From an uncultured Clostridia bacterium (lineage in GTDB: Bacteria > Bacillota > Clostridia > Christensenellales > Borkfalkiaceae), in NCBI GenBank assembly GCA_934271065.1, contig CAKQQQ010000008.1, forward strand, positions 4,451-68,450: 64,000 nucleotides of DNA, given 5' to 3'. The notes beneath the pieces are model-generated. The model was not told where the DNA came from and ran no database searches. It saw only the letters and a list, made by a program, of their open reading frames with translations. The position numbers and the translations under genes are program-made. Shown piece after piece: positions 25,470 through 32,931 of this stretch. Numbering within the stretch: the first letter of the stretch is position 1; the number at the start of each line of letters is the position of its first letter.

Positions 25470-25508
25470 AGCGGTGTTCGCCGCTAACCCGCTTGGCGAA
25501 TCACCGCT
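25470..25508 (-). repeat. Hairpin A of the structured end module (right end)
   Basis: Read on the minus strand, AGCGGTG/CACCGCT form the outer stem, TTCGCC/GGCGAA the inner stem. The core differs from the left copy at one base. The 46-base gap to hairpin B matches the left module exactly. Confidence 0.75.
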
Positions 25509-25605
25509 ATTCTTCGTTTACGGCATTTTCCGTTTTTTTGTCCGTATTTTGAGGTGCGGATTTTCGCTTAATTACAATAAAAATTTGTGTTCGTATAAAC
25601 TTCCT

Positions 25606-25617
25606 TCGCTTCCGCCA
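25606..25617 (+). repeat. Short copy of the tRNA-Ser 3' end
   Basis: TCGCTTCCGCCA equals the last 12 bases of tRNA-Ser and, like it, is followed at once by a terminator (25621-25656: GAAC/GTTC and CGAATA/TATTCG pairs, then T run). It could be the right end of an inner insertion. Confidence 0.5.
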
Positions 25618-25620
25618 AAA

Positions 25621-25656
25621 AAAAGAACGCGAATACTCGTTATTCGGGTTCTTTTT
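25621..25656 (+). terminator. Terminator following the short tRNA-like end
   Basis: AAAAGAAC-n-CGAATA pairs with TATTCG-n-GTTCTTTT and ends in a T tract. Confidence 0.6.
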
Positions 25657-25776
25657 ATTTTTGCCGATTTAGGGGATTCGAACGGGTTGGTAGTCGGCGA
25701 GTAACGAAGAGTTGATATTTCCGAAACAACGAGCCGACCAAACAACCGATGAAACGGTTGTTTGCAACACAGGCGT

Positions 25777-26057
25777 TATGCCAGACAAGAACAATACAAA
25801 CCTTGCAAAAACGCCGCTATTTACGCGCTTTTTTGCAAATTTTCGTACGATGTACGTACAGTACTACCGTTCTCGCCTTTGCAACAAATCATCGAAAATA
25901 TCGGCGTTTTTGTTGTCGACAAGTTTAACGGCGTGTTTTTAGGCTAAGATAAGGCGCACGAACGGGTTAATACTGCCCGTATACCCCGTGAGCGCAACGC
26001 AGTATTAGTCAAAAACACACCGCCAGACCAAGGTTCGTATTATTCTTGTCTGGCATA
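25777..26057. repeat. MITE-like element with 29-base terminal inverted repeats
   Basis: The 281-base element has terminal arms of 29 bases (27 of 29 complementary) starting TATGCCAGACAAGAACAATA. Inner pairs (AAAAACGCCG/CGGCGTTTTT, AATACTGC/GCAGTATT) add further hairpins. There is no ORF that I can support. The end sequence ATGCCAGACAA also occurs at 26229 and 28328, so this is probably one member of a dispersed family. Confidence 0.7.
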
Positions 26058-26076
26058 GCAAGCGCAGTTTGCGGAG

Positions 26077-26104
26077 CGAATCCCCCCGCTTCCGCTAATC
26101 AAAA
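26077..26104 (+). repeat. Degenerate copy of the tRNA-Ser 3' end, island right boundary
   Basis: CGAATCCC-CGCTTCCGC-AATCAAAA matches 19282-19309 at 26 of 28 positions, including eight bases of the original downstream flank. Confidence 0.7.
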
Positions 26105-26139
26105 AACAGGCTTTAAGGAAATTCGTTTTCACACGAATT

Positions 26140-26325
26140 TTGCCAGTAATAACGTTGCGTAATCCGATAAAGTTTGCTATAATAATCGTGTTGAGCATAC
26201 CGTTTTTTTACTTTGTTTTCGTTGCGGGATGCCAGACAAACGTGCTAAAAAAGGAAACAAAAGCGGCTAAAATTACGCCGTATATAAAAGTATTCATAAA
26301 GGAGAACGATAAATGGATTTTATAA
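26140..26325 (+). CDS. Possible lipoprotein signal segment in front of the esterase
   Basis: A TTG-started frame of 61 codons encodes a textbook lipoprotein signal: basic n-region with Arg and Lys, a long hydrophobic core (FAIIIVLSIPFFYFVFV) and lipobox VAGC. It runs 13 bases into the esterase gene in another frame. It may be a separate lipopeptide, or the true front of the esterase separated by a frameshift. A promoter-like sequence (26155-26183) lies inside it, which argues against translation from 26140. Confidence 0.35.
   Translation: MPVITLRNPIKFAIIIVLSIPFFYFVFVAGCQTNVLKKETKAAKITPYIKVFIKENDKWIL
26155..26183 (+). promoter_or_regulatory. Promoter upstream of the esterase
   Basis: TTGCGT and TATAAT are 17 bases apart, giving a leader of about 120 bases to the esterase ATG. 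Confidence 0.5.
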
Positions 26326-27110
26326 ATATGCCGTTTGACGTAATTATAGAAGGCGGACAATCCAACGCCGAAGGCAGCGGAATCGGTCCTGTTAAAAACG
26401 ATTATATTCCGACCGATAAAATATTATATTTAGAAGCGGAAAAAGAAGTTAAAGCAACCGAAAGCGGTATGGAAATACGTTATTTCGATAAGCCGTTTGT
26501 AATAGATATAGCAAAAGAACGCAGACTAAACGATAATATATACGGAGATCTTGCGCTGACCTTTTCCGAAGAATACGTTAAAAACGGATTTTTGAAAAGC
26601 GACCGCGCGGTATTGATTGTTCGCGGGGCAATCGGCGGCACGGGGTATGCGAAAAAACAATGGGGGCTAAGCGACGCGGTCTATAAAAAAATGATAGAAC
26701 TGACCGACTATGCCCTTTCGTTAAACGAAAACAACAAAATAGTCGCTTTTTTATGGCATCAGGGCGAACACGACGCGTTTGAAGGAAACACTTCGGAAAA
26801 TTACCACGCTCAATTAACCGACACGTTAAAAGACGTGCGAAAAAGATACGGCGAAATGCCGTTTATCGCAGGCGATTTTTGCAGCGAGTGGAAAAATAAA
26901 AATTTGTCCGCGTGCGAACCTATCGTAAACGCGATTCGGCAAGTCGTCAAGGAAAACGAAAAAAGCGGATTTGTAGAAACGAAAGATTTAGCGTCTAACA
27001 ACCAACAAACGGGAAACGGCGACGACATACATTTTTGCAGAGAATCACTACACTTGCTCGGTCGTCGTTACTTTAACGAATGGAAATCCATAACCGAAAA
27101 AAATCTTTAA
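26313..27110 (+). CDS. SGNH carbohydrate acetylesterase (sialate O-acetylesterase-like, CE6 type)
   Basis: This enzyme probably removes acetyl groups from carbohydrates such as acetylated xylan or sialic acid. The 265 residues contain block I GGQSNAEG with the nucleophile Ser17, the middle block FLWHQGEHDA, and the DDIHF motif near the C terminus that supplies the catalytic Asp/His. AAAGGAG lies eight bases before the ATG. No signal peptide is present in this frame, but an out-of-frame lipoprotein-type signal is directly upstream. The gene lies just outside the tRNA-Ser island. Confidence 0.85.
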   Translation: MDFINMPFDVIIEGGQSNAEGSGIGPVKNDYIPTDKILYLEAEKEVKATESGMEIRYFDKPFVIDIAKERRLNDNIYGDLALTFSEEYVKNGFLKSDRAVLIVRGAIGGTGYAKKQWGLSDAVYKKMIELTDYALSLNENNKIVAFLWHQGEHDAFEGNTSENYHAQLTDTLKDVRKRYGEMPFIAGDFCSEWKNKNLSACEPIVNAIRQVVKENEKSGFVETKDLASNNQQTGNGDDIHFCRESLHLLGRRYFNEWKSITEKNL

Positions 27111-27170
27111 CGATGCAAACGAGTGAACGGCGGGCGGAAGCCGCCGCGTAATCGCCGTAAAAGTTTACGG

Positions 27171-27212
27171 AAAAAGTCCGCGGTTGACTGTGAAGTCAAC
27201 CGCGGACTTTTA
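27171..27212 (+). terminator. Terminator after the esterase gene
   Basis: AAAAGTCCGCGGTTGACT pairs with its exact complement across a three-base loop and runs into T residues. Confidence 0.9.
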
Positions 27213-27364
27213 ATTTGTCGGGGCTGATTAAAGTAGCGATGACCGCCCGCTCGCTTAAAAATAATCCGATTTTTCTTATTCTTTATAAGCAATCGTAACA
27301 ATTTCGGATATAACGCAAAAAGAATCAACTCTTCTTCTATCCGATAAAATTCAGGCGGGAGCGG

Positions 27365-27862
27365 TTACGAATTTTCCGTCGGAAGCCCTTTCGCGGCGGA
27401 AAGCGGAAGACCGCGGGATTTGAGACTGTCGAGTATTCCGATTTTGGCAAAGAATCTCTTTACCCTTCTCAACCCCGCGTCGCTCTTCTTTTCGTCTTCA
27501 AGTTCGTAAACTTCGTTCAGAAAATCGCAAAGACTCATCTTTCCCGTCAGAGTGGCGGCGTTAAAAATCGATTTTACTTCGGTTCTGAACATTATCGTAA
27601 ACCGCCTTTCGGAATGTTTCGCCAATACGATAATCTGTCTTATGCCGGAATAGTTTTCCGCCAGAACGTTCACGAGTTTTGACGAAAACAAATCGTTGGT
27701 CGATTCAAACATTACGAAATCTTTCGTTCTAAGCATTTCGCTGCCCGCGACAGCCGAATTCATTGCATATACGCTTACTTTCTTTGCGAAAACGTAATCT
27801 CCGTTTATCGCCTCTTTTGCCTCGGCGGCGTGTTCTGCCGTCGTTAAAATTAACCCATACAT
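27365..27862 (-). CDS. Protein of unknown function with long leader
   Basis: I do not recognise this 165-residue protein. It is probably cytoplasmic: no signal peptide or membrane segment. The first 100 residues look alpha/beta (MYGLILTTAEHAAEAKEAIN, then RQIIVLAKHSERRFTIMFRT), the last 50 basic. A good promoter lies 240 bases upstream, leaving a long, potentially structured leader, so regulation at RNA level is likely. Confidence 0.6.
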   Translation of the reverse strand: MYGLILTTAEHAAEAKEAINGDYVFAKKVSVYAMNSAVAGSEMLRTKDFVMFESTNDLFSSKLVNVLAENYSGIRQIIVLAKHSERRFTIMFRTEVKSIFNAATLTGKMSLCDFLNEVYELEDEKKSDAGLRRVKRFFAKIGILDSLKSRGLPLSAAKGLPTENS

Positions 27863-28096
27863 ATTTTTTCTTTTTCTCCACCGTTAAAGCAAAAACCGTA
27901 ATCGCGGTCTTTCCTTCGTAATTTTATAAGGACCGAATCCGTCGCCACCGATCGTTAGCCCCGACGTATTAAAAACGCGTCAGATAGATTAGCCCTTTTA
28001 GCCTTTGCCGAGTTTTATCGCGCGCCGAATATACTACCGATGCAAAGACCTGACGCGTATTTAATTTGGTCGGCAGCGACGAACGCGTACCTTACG
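27863..28096 (-). ncRNA. Candidate structured leader (riboswitch-like) of the 27365-27862 gene
   Basis: The transcript from the promoter at 28103-28132 would have about 230 untranslated bases. Read on the minus strand it contains a long-range pair CTGACGCG/CGCGTCAG with flanking TTAA matches around about 70 bases, and several GC-rich segments near both ends. I do not recognise a known riboswitch class. Confidence 0.4.
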
Positions 28097-28102
28097 TTTT
28101 TT

Positions 28103-28132
28103 ATTTTAGCACGACGAAAAACGTCTTGTCAA
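28103..28132 (-). promoter_or_regulatory. Promoter of the 27365-27862 gene
   Basis: TTGACA (28127-28132) and TAAAAT (28103-28108) on the minus strand are 18 bases apart. Confidence 0.7.
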
Positions 28133-28294
28133 GTATTTTTGTAAAAAATGTGAAATTTTGTAAAAAATTATGTGAAAATTCAAAATCGCCGATATTATCG
28201 CATATTTTTGGACTTTTATTTTTAATTTTCTATCGTTTTTTCTAATTTTATACAAAATTCGACTTTTTTCGCCGTTCAAAAATCTCTTTACGAA

Positions 28295-28338
28295 TTCGGG
28301 CGATTGCAGATGCAATCGCCCGAAGTTATGCCAGACAA
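28295..28338. repeat. Palindrome next to a copy of the MITE end motif
   Basis: Perfect 14-base arms (TTCGGGCGATTGCA and complement) surround GA, followed three bases later by ATGCCAGACAA, the end motif of the element at 25777-26057. This looks like a REP-type or solo-end remnant. Confidence 0.5.
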
Positions 28339-28370
28339 AAATTATTCCGTTTTTGCGGGTTCAAACGCAA

Positions 28371-29501
28371 TCACCTGTGGCTAGGCGGAGGCGCGAGATG
28401 CGCGTAATACCTGCACTCTATTTTTCCGTTATAGATTTTACGGGTTTTATCCGCTTTCTTACCGAAAAGCCGTTCGAAATCGTCGACGGGCGTGAGCGTA
28501 TACGCGCACCAGTCGTCAAGGCTTGCCACCATTTTGCCGTAATCGCGATAAAGTTTTTCCACGCCCCTTCTGTCGGACAGGCGTTCGCCGTAAGGCGGGT
28601 TGCTTATAATTACTCCGTGCGAAAACCGCGAAGAAAAATCACGCATATCGGCGCGTTGAAAATGAACGAATTTATCTACGCCGGCGAGTTGAGCGTGTCT
28701 GCGCGCGAGTTTTAATTGGTTGTCGTCTATATCGAACCCGCTTATACGCGGAATTTCGTCGCGGACGATTGCCGACCGTGCTTCTTCTTTGATACTATCG
28801 AAAATCTTGCGGTCAAAAACCTTCCAACTTAAAAAATCGAAATCGCGGTTAAGACCTGCGGGGATATTAAGCGCAATCATACACGCTTCTATCGGAATAG
28901 TTCCGCTTCCGCAGAAAACGTCCGCCAAAGGTCGGGTTTTATTCCAAACCGACAGTTCGATTAACGCGGCGGCGAGCGTTTCTTTAAGCGGCGCTTCGCC
29001 GACCAAGCCCCTGTATCCGCGCCTGTGCAGTCCGTCGCCCGAAGTATCGAGCGTTACCGTGACGTAGTCTTTAAGCAAGGCCACCTGCACTTTATATCTC
29101 GCGCCGTCTTCGGGCATAACGTTGACGCCGTACTTTTTGCAAAGCCTTGCGCAAATAGCCTTTTTGGCAACGGACTGTATGCCCGAATGAGCGAACAGTT
29201 TACTCTGCACGCTTTTGCAATCTACTAAAATCCTGCCGTTTTTGTCTATAAAATCTTCAAAAGGCAAAGCGATTACGCCGTCGAACAGGTCGTCGAAAGT
29301 GTCGGCTTTGAAGCCGCCGAGCACTATCTCGACTCTGTTGCCCGTTCTGAGCAGCAAGTTACATTTAGCCGCGTCGGAAAAATCGCCGTCGAACACTATG
29401 CGCCCGTTTACGGCGGCTAAATCGTCTTTGCCGATTATTTTATTCAATTCTCTTTTGGTAACCGCTTCTATGCCCGAAGCGGTCGTAACGCATAATTTCA
29501 T
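28371..29501 (-). CDS. THUMP-domain RNA N2-guanine methyltransferase (RlmL N-terminal/YpsC-like)
   Basis: This SAM-dependent methyltransferase of 376 residues should modify 23S rRNA. An N-terminal THUMP-type RNA-binding region (residues about 1-160) is followed by a Rossmann methyltransferase domain with FCGSGTIPIEA near residue 198 and the catalytic NPPYGERL near residue 305. It matches the single-domain Firmicute YpsC/RlmL group in length. No Shine-Dalgarno is evident; it starts three bases after yraN and may be translationally coupled. Confidence 0.9.
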   Translation of the reverse strand: MKLCVTTASGIEAVTKRELNKIIGKDDLAAVNGRIVFDGDFSDAAKCNLLLRTGNRVEIVLGGFKADTFDDLFDGVIALPFEDFIDKNGRILVDCKSVQSKLFAHSGIQSVAKKAICARLCKKYGVNVMPEDGARYKVQVALLKDYVTVTLDTSGDGLHRRGYRGLVGEAPLKETLAAALIELSVWNKTRPLADVFCGSGTIPIEACMIALNIPAGLNRDFDFLSWKVFDRKIFDSIKEEARSAIVRDEIPRISGFDIDDNQLKLARRHAQLAGVDKFVHFQRADMRDFSSRFSHGVIISNPPYGERLSDRRGVEKLYRDYGKMVASLDDWCAYTLTPVDDFERLFGKKADKTRKIYNGKIECRYYAHLAPPPSHR

Positions 29502-29504
29502 AGT

Positions 29505-29858
29505 CTAAAAAGCGTCGTATAAGACGTTTATCTCGTCGTTAAGCACTTCGGCGACACAAAAACGAATCTCTTCGTCGGGATGAGAAAAGGAGTAATATTC
29601 GGCTATTTTGCCGTACTTTTCACGCTTGCGTCTGTCAACGGCGTCTTTCGGATCGCCGAACAGTCTGCCCGAACGGGTTTTGACTTCTATAAAGAAAGTC
29701 TGTCCGCCCTTTTTCATAATCAGATCCGCTTCGCCGAACGGCGTGACGTAATTCTTCTTTTCGAGCGCGAAACCCTGCGAACGTAAGTGTTTCAGAACGG
29801 CTTTCTCGCCTTTTCTACCGAGAAGTTTTTTATGAAAGTCTTTCTGTGAATTTTGCAA
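29505..29858 (-). CDS. yraN: YraN/UPF0102 family protein
   Basis: This small protein (117 residues) has a predicted endonuclease-like fold: GRKGEKAVLKHLRSQGF at the N terminus and GEADLIMKK followed by FIEVKTRS, the D-ExK pattern of restriction-like nucleases. Its role is not established. The start overlaps the end of rnhB by 67 bases; no other start codon fits, and the same gene order is common in Firmicutes. Confidence 0.9.
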   Translation of the reverse strand: MQNSQKDFHKKLLGRKGEKAVLKHLRSQGFALEKKNYVTPFGEADLIMKKGGQTFFIEVKTRSGRLFGDPKDAVDRRKREKYGKIAEYYSFSHPDEEIRFCVAEVLNDEINVLYDAF

Positions 29859-30430
29859 AACCCGTTCTCCTTTAACGCCGCTATATGCGCGCCCGTTCCG
29901 TAACCCTTATTCTGCGCAAACCCGTACTCGGGATAAATCTCGTCGTACTCGCGCATCAGGTTATCTCTGTAAACTTTCGCCACGATCGAAGCCGCGCCTA
30001 TCGCGTAACTTTGCGCGTCGCCCTTTACTATCCCGACGGTTCTGAACGGCAAGTCCGGCACGAGCGCGTCGACGAGTACCACGTCGGGGTTTATCCGTAA
30101 ACCTTCGGCGGCAAGCCGCATACATTTTTCGGTGGCACGCAGGATATTCAGTTCGTCTATCTCTTCGGGCTCGACGCGCGCGACCGACACCGCCAGCGCT
30201 TTTTCGCGAATGAGCGCGTCTAATTTTTCGCGCCGCTTTTCGCTCAGTTTTTTACTGTCGTTTATTCCGTCGATTATTTCTCCGTCGTAAGGCAAAACGA
30301 CCGCCGCGCAGACCACGGGCCCCGCAAGCGGGCCTCTGCCGACTTCGTCTATGCCGGCGATATATTTTGCTCCGTTTGAGTTGGTAAGGTCGAAAACGAC
30401 CTTTTCTTTCGTATCGGTTTTGGTTTTCAC
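29792..30430 (-). CDS. rnhB: Ribonuclease HII
   Basis: RNase HII cuts RNA in RNA-DNA hybrids, including single ribonucleotides. I choose the GTG at 30430, which overlaps the rbgA stop as GTGA with GGAAG upstream; an ORF running to 30550 is inside rbgA and not credible. The resulting 212 residues include GIDEVGRGPLAGP (Asp and Glu of the active site), VLVDAL (third acidic residue) and the late KVYRDNLM segment. Confidence 0.94.
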   Translation of the reverse strand: MKTKTDTKEKVVFDLTNSNGAKYIAGIDEVGRGPLAGPVVCAAVVLPYDGEIIDGINDSKKLSEKRREKLDALIREKALAVSVARVEPEEIDELNILRATEKCMRLAAEGLRINPDVVLVDALVPDLPFRTVGIVKGDAQSYAIGAASIVAKVYRDNLMREYDEIYPEYGFAQNKGYGTGAHIAALKENGFCKIHRKTFIKNFSVEKARKPF

Positions 30431-31275
30431 GGTCGTTCTTCCAAACAGATTTTTCCTATGCGTTGTTTTCTGAAATCGTCTATTACGGCTTTGGCGCAAC
30501 GCGTATAGTCGCTTACGCCGCCCTTTAATATAAACCCGCGCCGACGGCAAACGTCGTCGTAGAGTTCGAGCGGCTCTTTATCGAGCGAATCGAGATCGTA
30601 CTTGGCTTTGAGTTTATCGGGCGCGATAACGCTGAGTTCTTTGATGAGTTCGAGCGCAAGCCCTTCGATATCCAGCACTTCGTCGTTAAGCGAGCCGATA
30701 TACGCAAGATGTCTGGCGTACGTCTGATTATCGAAACTCGGAGAAGTAGTACCCGGCGTATCAAGCAATTCGAAATCACCGAGCCTTACCCATTTATTGG
30801 CGCGCGTAACGCCCGCTTTATCGCCCGTTTCGGCGCGTTTGCCGCCGGACAGAGTGTTTATCAGCGTGGACTTGCCCGTGTTGGGTATGCCCGCAACCAT
30901 AAAACGAAGGGTTCTGTTTATTCCTTTGAGTTTGTCGCGTTCTATCCGCTCACGCATAACGGCGGCGCAGGCGGATTTAAGTTTTGCCGCGTCTTTTTTG
31001 GAAAGCCCGTCGGTAGTAACGAAAGTAAGTCCGCGCCGCGACAGTTCTTCGGTAATAAGCGAAAGCGAACCGTCGGACACGGTATCACGTTTGTTCACGC
31101 AGTAGACTACGGGTTTGCTTTTGAAAAGCGACGACAGTTTAGGGTTAAAGCACGCGAAAGGCGCGCGCGCGTCGAGAACGTAAATAACGCCGTCGCATAA
31201 CTTAACGTCTTCTTCGGTTTTGCGCAGGGCTTTGGTCATATGCCCCGGAAACCATTGAATTCGATCTATGTTCAT
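30427..31275 (-). CDS. rbgA: Ribosome biogenesis GTPase RbgA (YlqF)
   Basis: This circularly permuted GTPase acts late in 50S subunit assembly. The G4 motif NKRD (near residue 61) comes before the P-loop GIPNTGKST (near residue 129), and DTPG follows. The 282 residues match the family, including the C-terminal helical domain that binds rRNA. The N terminus WFPGHMTKA is diagnostic. It overlaps both trmD and rnhB by four bases. Confidence 0.96.
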   Translation of the reverse strand: MNIDRIQWFPGHMTKALRKTEEDVKLCDGVIYVLDARAPFACFNPKLSSLFKSKPVVYCVNKRDTVSDGSLSLITEELSRRGLTFVTTDGLSKKDAAKLKSACAAVMRERIERDKLKGINRTLRFMVAGIPNTGKSTLINTLSGGKRAETGDKAGVTRANKWVRLGDFELLDTPGTTSPSFDNQTYARHLAYIGSLNDEVLDIEGLALELIKELSVIAPDKLKAKYDLDSLDKEPLELYDDVCRRRGFILKGGVSDYTRCAKAVIDDFRKQRIGKICLEERP

Positions 31276-32042
31276 TGCTCATCCTTTTTTTCGGCTTTTA
31301 ACGCTCTGCGAGCCTTTTTCGCCGCGATTTTTTCTTTCTCGCGTTTTTCTTCGGCTTTCTGCTTCGCCCTTATATACTTACGGTACAAATCGGGGCGTTT
31401 AGCCGCCGTCAGTCTTTCGGCTTCTTCCGTCCGCCACGCGTCTACGAGTTTATGATTGCCCGAAAGCAGAATTTCGGGTACTTTTTCGCCCTTAAACTCC
31501 GCGGGGCGAGTATATTGCGGATATTCGAGCAAGTTGTCGGTAAAACTCTCGTCTTTAAGACTGTCGCCCGCGATAACGCCGTCTACGTACCTGCAAATCG
31601 CGTCGGTAACGACCATCGCAGGCAGTTCGCCGCCGGTTAAAACGTAATCGCCGATAGAAATCTCGCTGTCGAAATACCCGTCGAGAACGCGCTGATCCAC
31701 GCCTTCGTAATGCCCGCAAAGAAAAATAAGTCGGTCGTACTTCAAGAGTTTTTTAATGTCTTTCTGTTCAAAACGCTTGCCCTTGGGCGACATATACACT
31801 CTGAACGCCTGCCTGTCGGGATCGATTGCGTCGACTGCGGAAGCGATGGGTTGCGGCATCATAAGCATACCCGCGCCGCCGCCGAACGGATAATCGTCGC
31901 ATTTTTTATGCTTGTCCGCGCTGTAATCGCGAATATCGGTTATACGAATTTCGACTTTTCCGTCCTTGGTCGCCCTGCCGATAATACTCTCGCTAAGCGG
32001 AGCGAACATTTCGGGGAAAAGCGTAAGTATATCAATTCTCAT
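31272..32042 (-). CDS. trmD: tRNA (guanine-37-N1)-methyltransferase
   Basis: TrmD methylates G37 next to the anticodon, including that of tRNA-Pro(GGG). The knotted SPOUT fold is shown by FLCGHYEGVDQRV and YVLTGGELPAMV. The C-terminal 40 residues are a Lys/Glu/Ala-rich tail longer than in most homologues; total length 256. It overlaps rimM by 11 bases. Confidence 0.96.
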   Translation of the reverse strand: MRIDILTLFPEMFAPLSESIIGRATKDGKVEIRITDIRDYSADKHKKCDDYPFGGGAGMLMMPQPIASAVDAIDPDRQAFRVYMSPKGKRFEQKDIKKLLKYDRLIFLCGHYEGVDQRVLDGYFDSEISIGDYVLTGGELPAMVVTDAICRYVDGVIAGDSLKDESFTDNLLEYPQYTRPAEFKGEKVPEILLSGNHKLVDAWRTEEAERLTAAKRPDLYRKYIRAKQKAEEKREKEKIAAKKARRALKAEKKDEQ

Positions 32043-32544
32043 ACATAACCACCTGCGTAAACGATTCGGCGTTCACGGTAACCGTTCCGCCGTCGATATC
32101 GTAAATAGGGTTAAGGGTTTTAAGCATAGGAAAAACAGCCCTGCCTTCGGCGGTAGAAAGATAGTAGTAGTCTACGTTTCCGCTTACGATTTCGGTAATT
32201 TCGCCGATTTCTTTACCGCTTGAAAGCATAAGTTTACAGCCGAGTACGTCGGATATAAAGTAGTTGCCTTTTTTAACGGATATCTCAGCCCGTTCGGCGT
32301 AAACTTCTTTCATACGGAGCGTTTCGGCAAAGTTTCTGTCGTCTATTCCGTCGAGTTTTAGTATCGCTTCTTCGCCGCCTGCGGATCTGAACGACGCGAC
32401 GGCGTATTCTACGGAGTTTATCTCGACTTTTTTTATATTTTTAACGGACGCGAAGTCGTCGGCGAAAAGACGAATTTTAAGTTCGCCTTTTATGCCCTGC
32501 GGCTTCGCAACCGCGCCTATTTCTATTTTAGAGTTCCGATTCAT
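32032..32544 (-). CDS. rimM: 16S rRNA processing factor RimM
   Basis: RimM assists 30S head assembly with protein S19. The 170 residues have the N-terminal RimM domain (GAVAKPQGIKGELKIRLFAD) and a PRC-barrel C domain (YFISDVLGCKLM). No Shine-Dalgarno precedes the ATG, and a terminator-like hairpin separates it from khpA, so it may have its own start site or be controlled by readthrough. Confidence 0.95.
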   Translation of the reverse strand: MNRNSKIEIGAVAKPQGIKGELKIRLFADDFASVKNIKKVEINSVEYAVASFRSAGGEEAILKLDGIDDRNFAETLRMKEVYAERAEISVKKGNYFISDVLGCKLMLSSGKEIGEITEIVSGNVDYYYLSTAEGRAVFPMLKTLNPIYDIDGGTVTVNAESFTQVVMYEN

Positions 32545-32560
32545 AATTAAAATACGAAAA

Positions 32561-32591
32561 TTGCGGTCGCGTAAATCGTCCGCGACCGCAA
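32561..32591 (-). terminator. Hairpin between khpA and rimM
   Basis: TTGCGGTCGCG and CGCGACCGCAA pair perfectly around nine bases and run into TTTT on the minus strand. It ends 17 bases before the rimM ATG and could be an attenuator. Confidence 0.6.
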
Positions 32592-32603
32592 GTCCGTCAA
32601 GAC

Positions 32604-32843
32604 TTATTCGGTCTTGCCCTTGATTTCTACGTTGTATCTCTTTCCGCCGCGCGGGGTTGCAGCCTTAACGAGCGCGCGAAGCGCCTTGGCAATTTTACCC
32701 TGACGACCTATAACTTTACCCATATCGTCTTCCGTGAGATATACGGTAACGGTTACCGTGTTTCCGCGTTCTTCGGTTTTGTATTCCGCAAGTTCGGGAT
32801 TTTCGGCAAACTGTTCGACGACGTAACGAATCAAATCCGTCAT
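32604..32843 (-). CDS. khpA: KH-domain RNA-binding protein KhpA (YlqC)
   Basis: This 79-residue protein is almost entirely one KH domain with the loop VIGRQGKIAKAL. KhpA forms a dimer with KhpB and binds RNA in Firmicutes. It sits between rpsP and rimM as expected. AAGGAG precedes the ATG. Confidence 0.94.
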   Translation of the reverse strand: MTDLIRYVVEQFAENPELAEYKTEERGNTVTVTVYLTEDDMGKVIGRQGKIAKALRALVKAATPRGGKRYNVEIKGKTE

Positions 32844-32931
32844 AGTTGGTCTCCTTTCGCATACGCGATAATTTTACGTTTAGCAATCGTGCGCGTAAAG
32901 GCAAAGTTTCGTCTCTCCGAGCGGTTTACCG

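Larger units (their letters stand above)
19303..26104. mobile_element. Integrated island at the 3' end of tRNA-Ser
   Basis: The island begins at the tRNA-Ser 3' end and ends at a 28-base copy of that end at 26077-26104 (26 of 28 identical); a shorter 12-base copy is at 25606-25617. It carries a large serine recombinase, an HUH rolling-circle Rep, a small gene, a two-gene cassette bounded by inverted hairpin modules, and a MITE-like repeat. AT-rich genes such as 23515-24204 differ from the core. The large duplicated core is unlike serine-integrase sites, so an earlier tyrosine integrase may have made it. Two successive insertions would explain the three tRNA-like ends. Confidence 0.65.

Noticed and set aside
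25664..25690. GGGGATTCGAACGGG, reminiscent of a tRNA T arm
   Set aside because: The stem does not pair and no acceptor or anticodon arm is present, so I do not call a tRNA remnant separately from the 12-base tRNA-Ser end nearby.
25474..25947. Short plus-strand frames at the right end of the island
   Set aside because: They cross the hairpin, a terminator and the MITE ends and share no similarity to known families.
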